DNA of 22,991 bases from the IMG/VR virus record IMGVR_UViG_3300033999_000364, positions 1 through 22,991 of that record; one strand, 5' to 3'. Shown one piece after another: positions 22,769-22,991 of the stretch (the stretch's first letter is position 1; every line of letters starts with the position of its first letter). This DNA comes from a virus. The notes below the pieces were generated by a model. The model worked only from the letters and a program-made list of their open reading frames with translations, did no database searches and was not told where the DNA came from. The translations under genes were made by a program, and so were the position numbers.

Positions 22769-22991
22769 CTGGAAACAAAAGTTGACAAGTAGAAAGTTTT
22801 GGGCAGCAGTTACAGGCTTTGTTACTGCAATAATGGTTGCTTTTGGGGCTAATGACTTGACCATTGAACAAGTGGCATCAGTTATTTCTGCAAGTGCAGT
22901 TTTAATTGCCTACATCATAGGTGAAGGAATGGTTGATGCTGCAAGGGTTGGTTCACAAACCAAAGGAGAGGATGAACAAAATGAGTATTAA
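22758..22991 (+). CDS. Putative holin
   Basis: A 77-aa protein that starts with GTG 22758 after GGAAGGTG and reads MKINWKQKLTSRKFWAAVTG. Hydrophobic helices lie at about 12-28 (FWAAVTGFVTAIMVAFG) and 37-56 (VASVISASAVLIAYIIGEG), followed by a charged C-terminus. This arrangement is common in small holin-like proteins of low-GC phages. The role would be to open the membrane for the endolysin, whose gene probably follows. The stop is the last base of the window. Confidence 0.82.
   Translation: MKINWKQKLTSRKFWAAVTGFVTAIMVAFGANDLTIEQVASVISASAVLIAYIIGEGMVDAARVGSQTKGEDEQNEY
22981..22991 (+). CDS. Start of next gene (partial)
   Basis: ATG 22981 follows AAAGGAGAGG (22961-22970 region) at about 10 nt and reads ATG AGT ATT AA before the window ends. 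It overlaps the holin end. An endolysin is expected here by gene order, but only three codons are visible. Confidence 0.35.

Overview
This window is a tightly packed, single-strand (+) late region of a tailed bacteriophage or prophage with a contractile tail. Base composition is visibly AT-rich, ribosome binding sites are strong (AAGGGGTG-type), TTG and GTG starts are frequent, and the gene order follows Bacillus PBSX/skin. Together these point to a low-GC Bacillota (Clostridia/Bacilli) host. No integrase, repressor or replication gene is present, so the window does not show whether the phage is temperate or virulent.

Layout. (1) Packaging and head, 1-7345: large terminase, SPP1-type portal, a MuF minor head protein fused through a coiled coil to a C-terminal HEFGH zincin-like domain, a small acidic partner gene, a small gene with a disrupted start, a structured intergenic RNA candidate, the Gp20-type scaffold and the major capsid protein. 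(2) Connector and neck, 7409-9439: a 52-aa basic protein, head-tail adaptors, a HK97 gp10-like protein, the tail terminator and a YqzN/YkzM-like protein. (3) Contractile tail and baseplate, 9442-18234: sheath, tube, tail assembly chaperone with a canonical -1 slippery site (A AAA AAC at 11681-11687), tape measure, LysM protein, and XkdQ/R/S/T/U-like baseplate proteins. (4) Receptor-binding protein and diversity-generating retroelement (DGR), 18256-21685: a 688-aa tail fibre ending in a variable repeat (VR, 20187-20311), a template repeat (TR, 20368-20492) and a DGR-type reverse transcriptase. (5) Small tail-tip genes and the lysis module, 21687-22991: three short membrane proteins, then the first codons of the next gene.

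The strongest feature is the DGR. Aligned base by base, VR and TR are each 125 bp and differ at 22 positions. All 22 are adenines in TR (22 of 37 A), and none of the 88 non-A positions differ. This is adenine-specific mutagenic retrohoming of the host-recognition protein. No Avd gene is visible. The TR is bracketed by a perfect 12-bp inverted repeat, and its 3' edge is complementary over 9 bp to the spacer just before the RT gene, so the template RNA probably has a defined fold.

Five hairpins with terminator character split the late operon (after terminase, the MuF partner gene, capsid, chaperone, and before lysis). They are probably leaky and used to grade expression, because no convincing internal promoter was found. 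No tRNA, rRNA, CRISPR array, insertion sequence or minus-strand gene was found.
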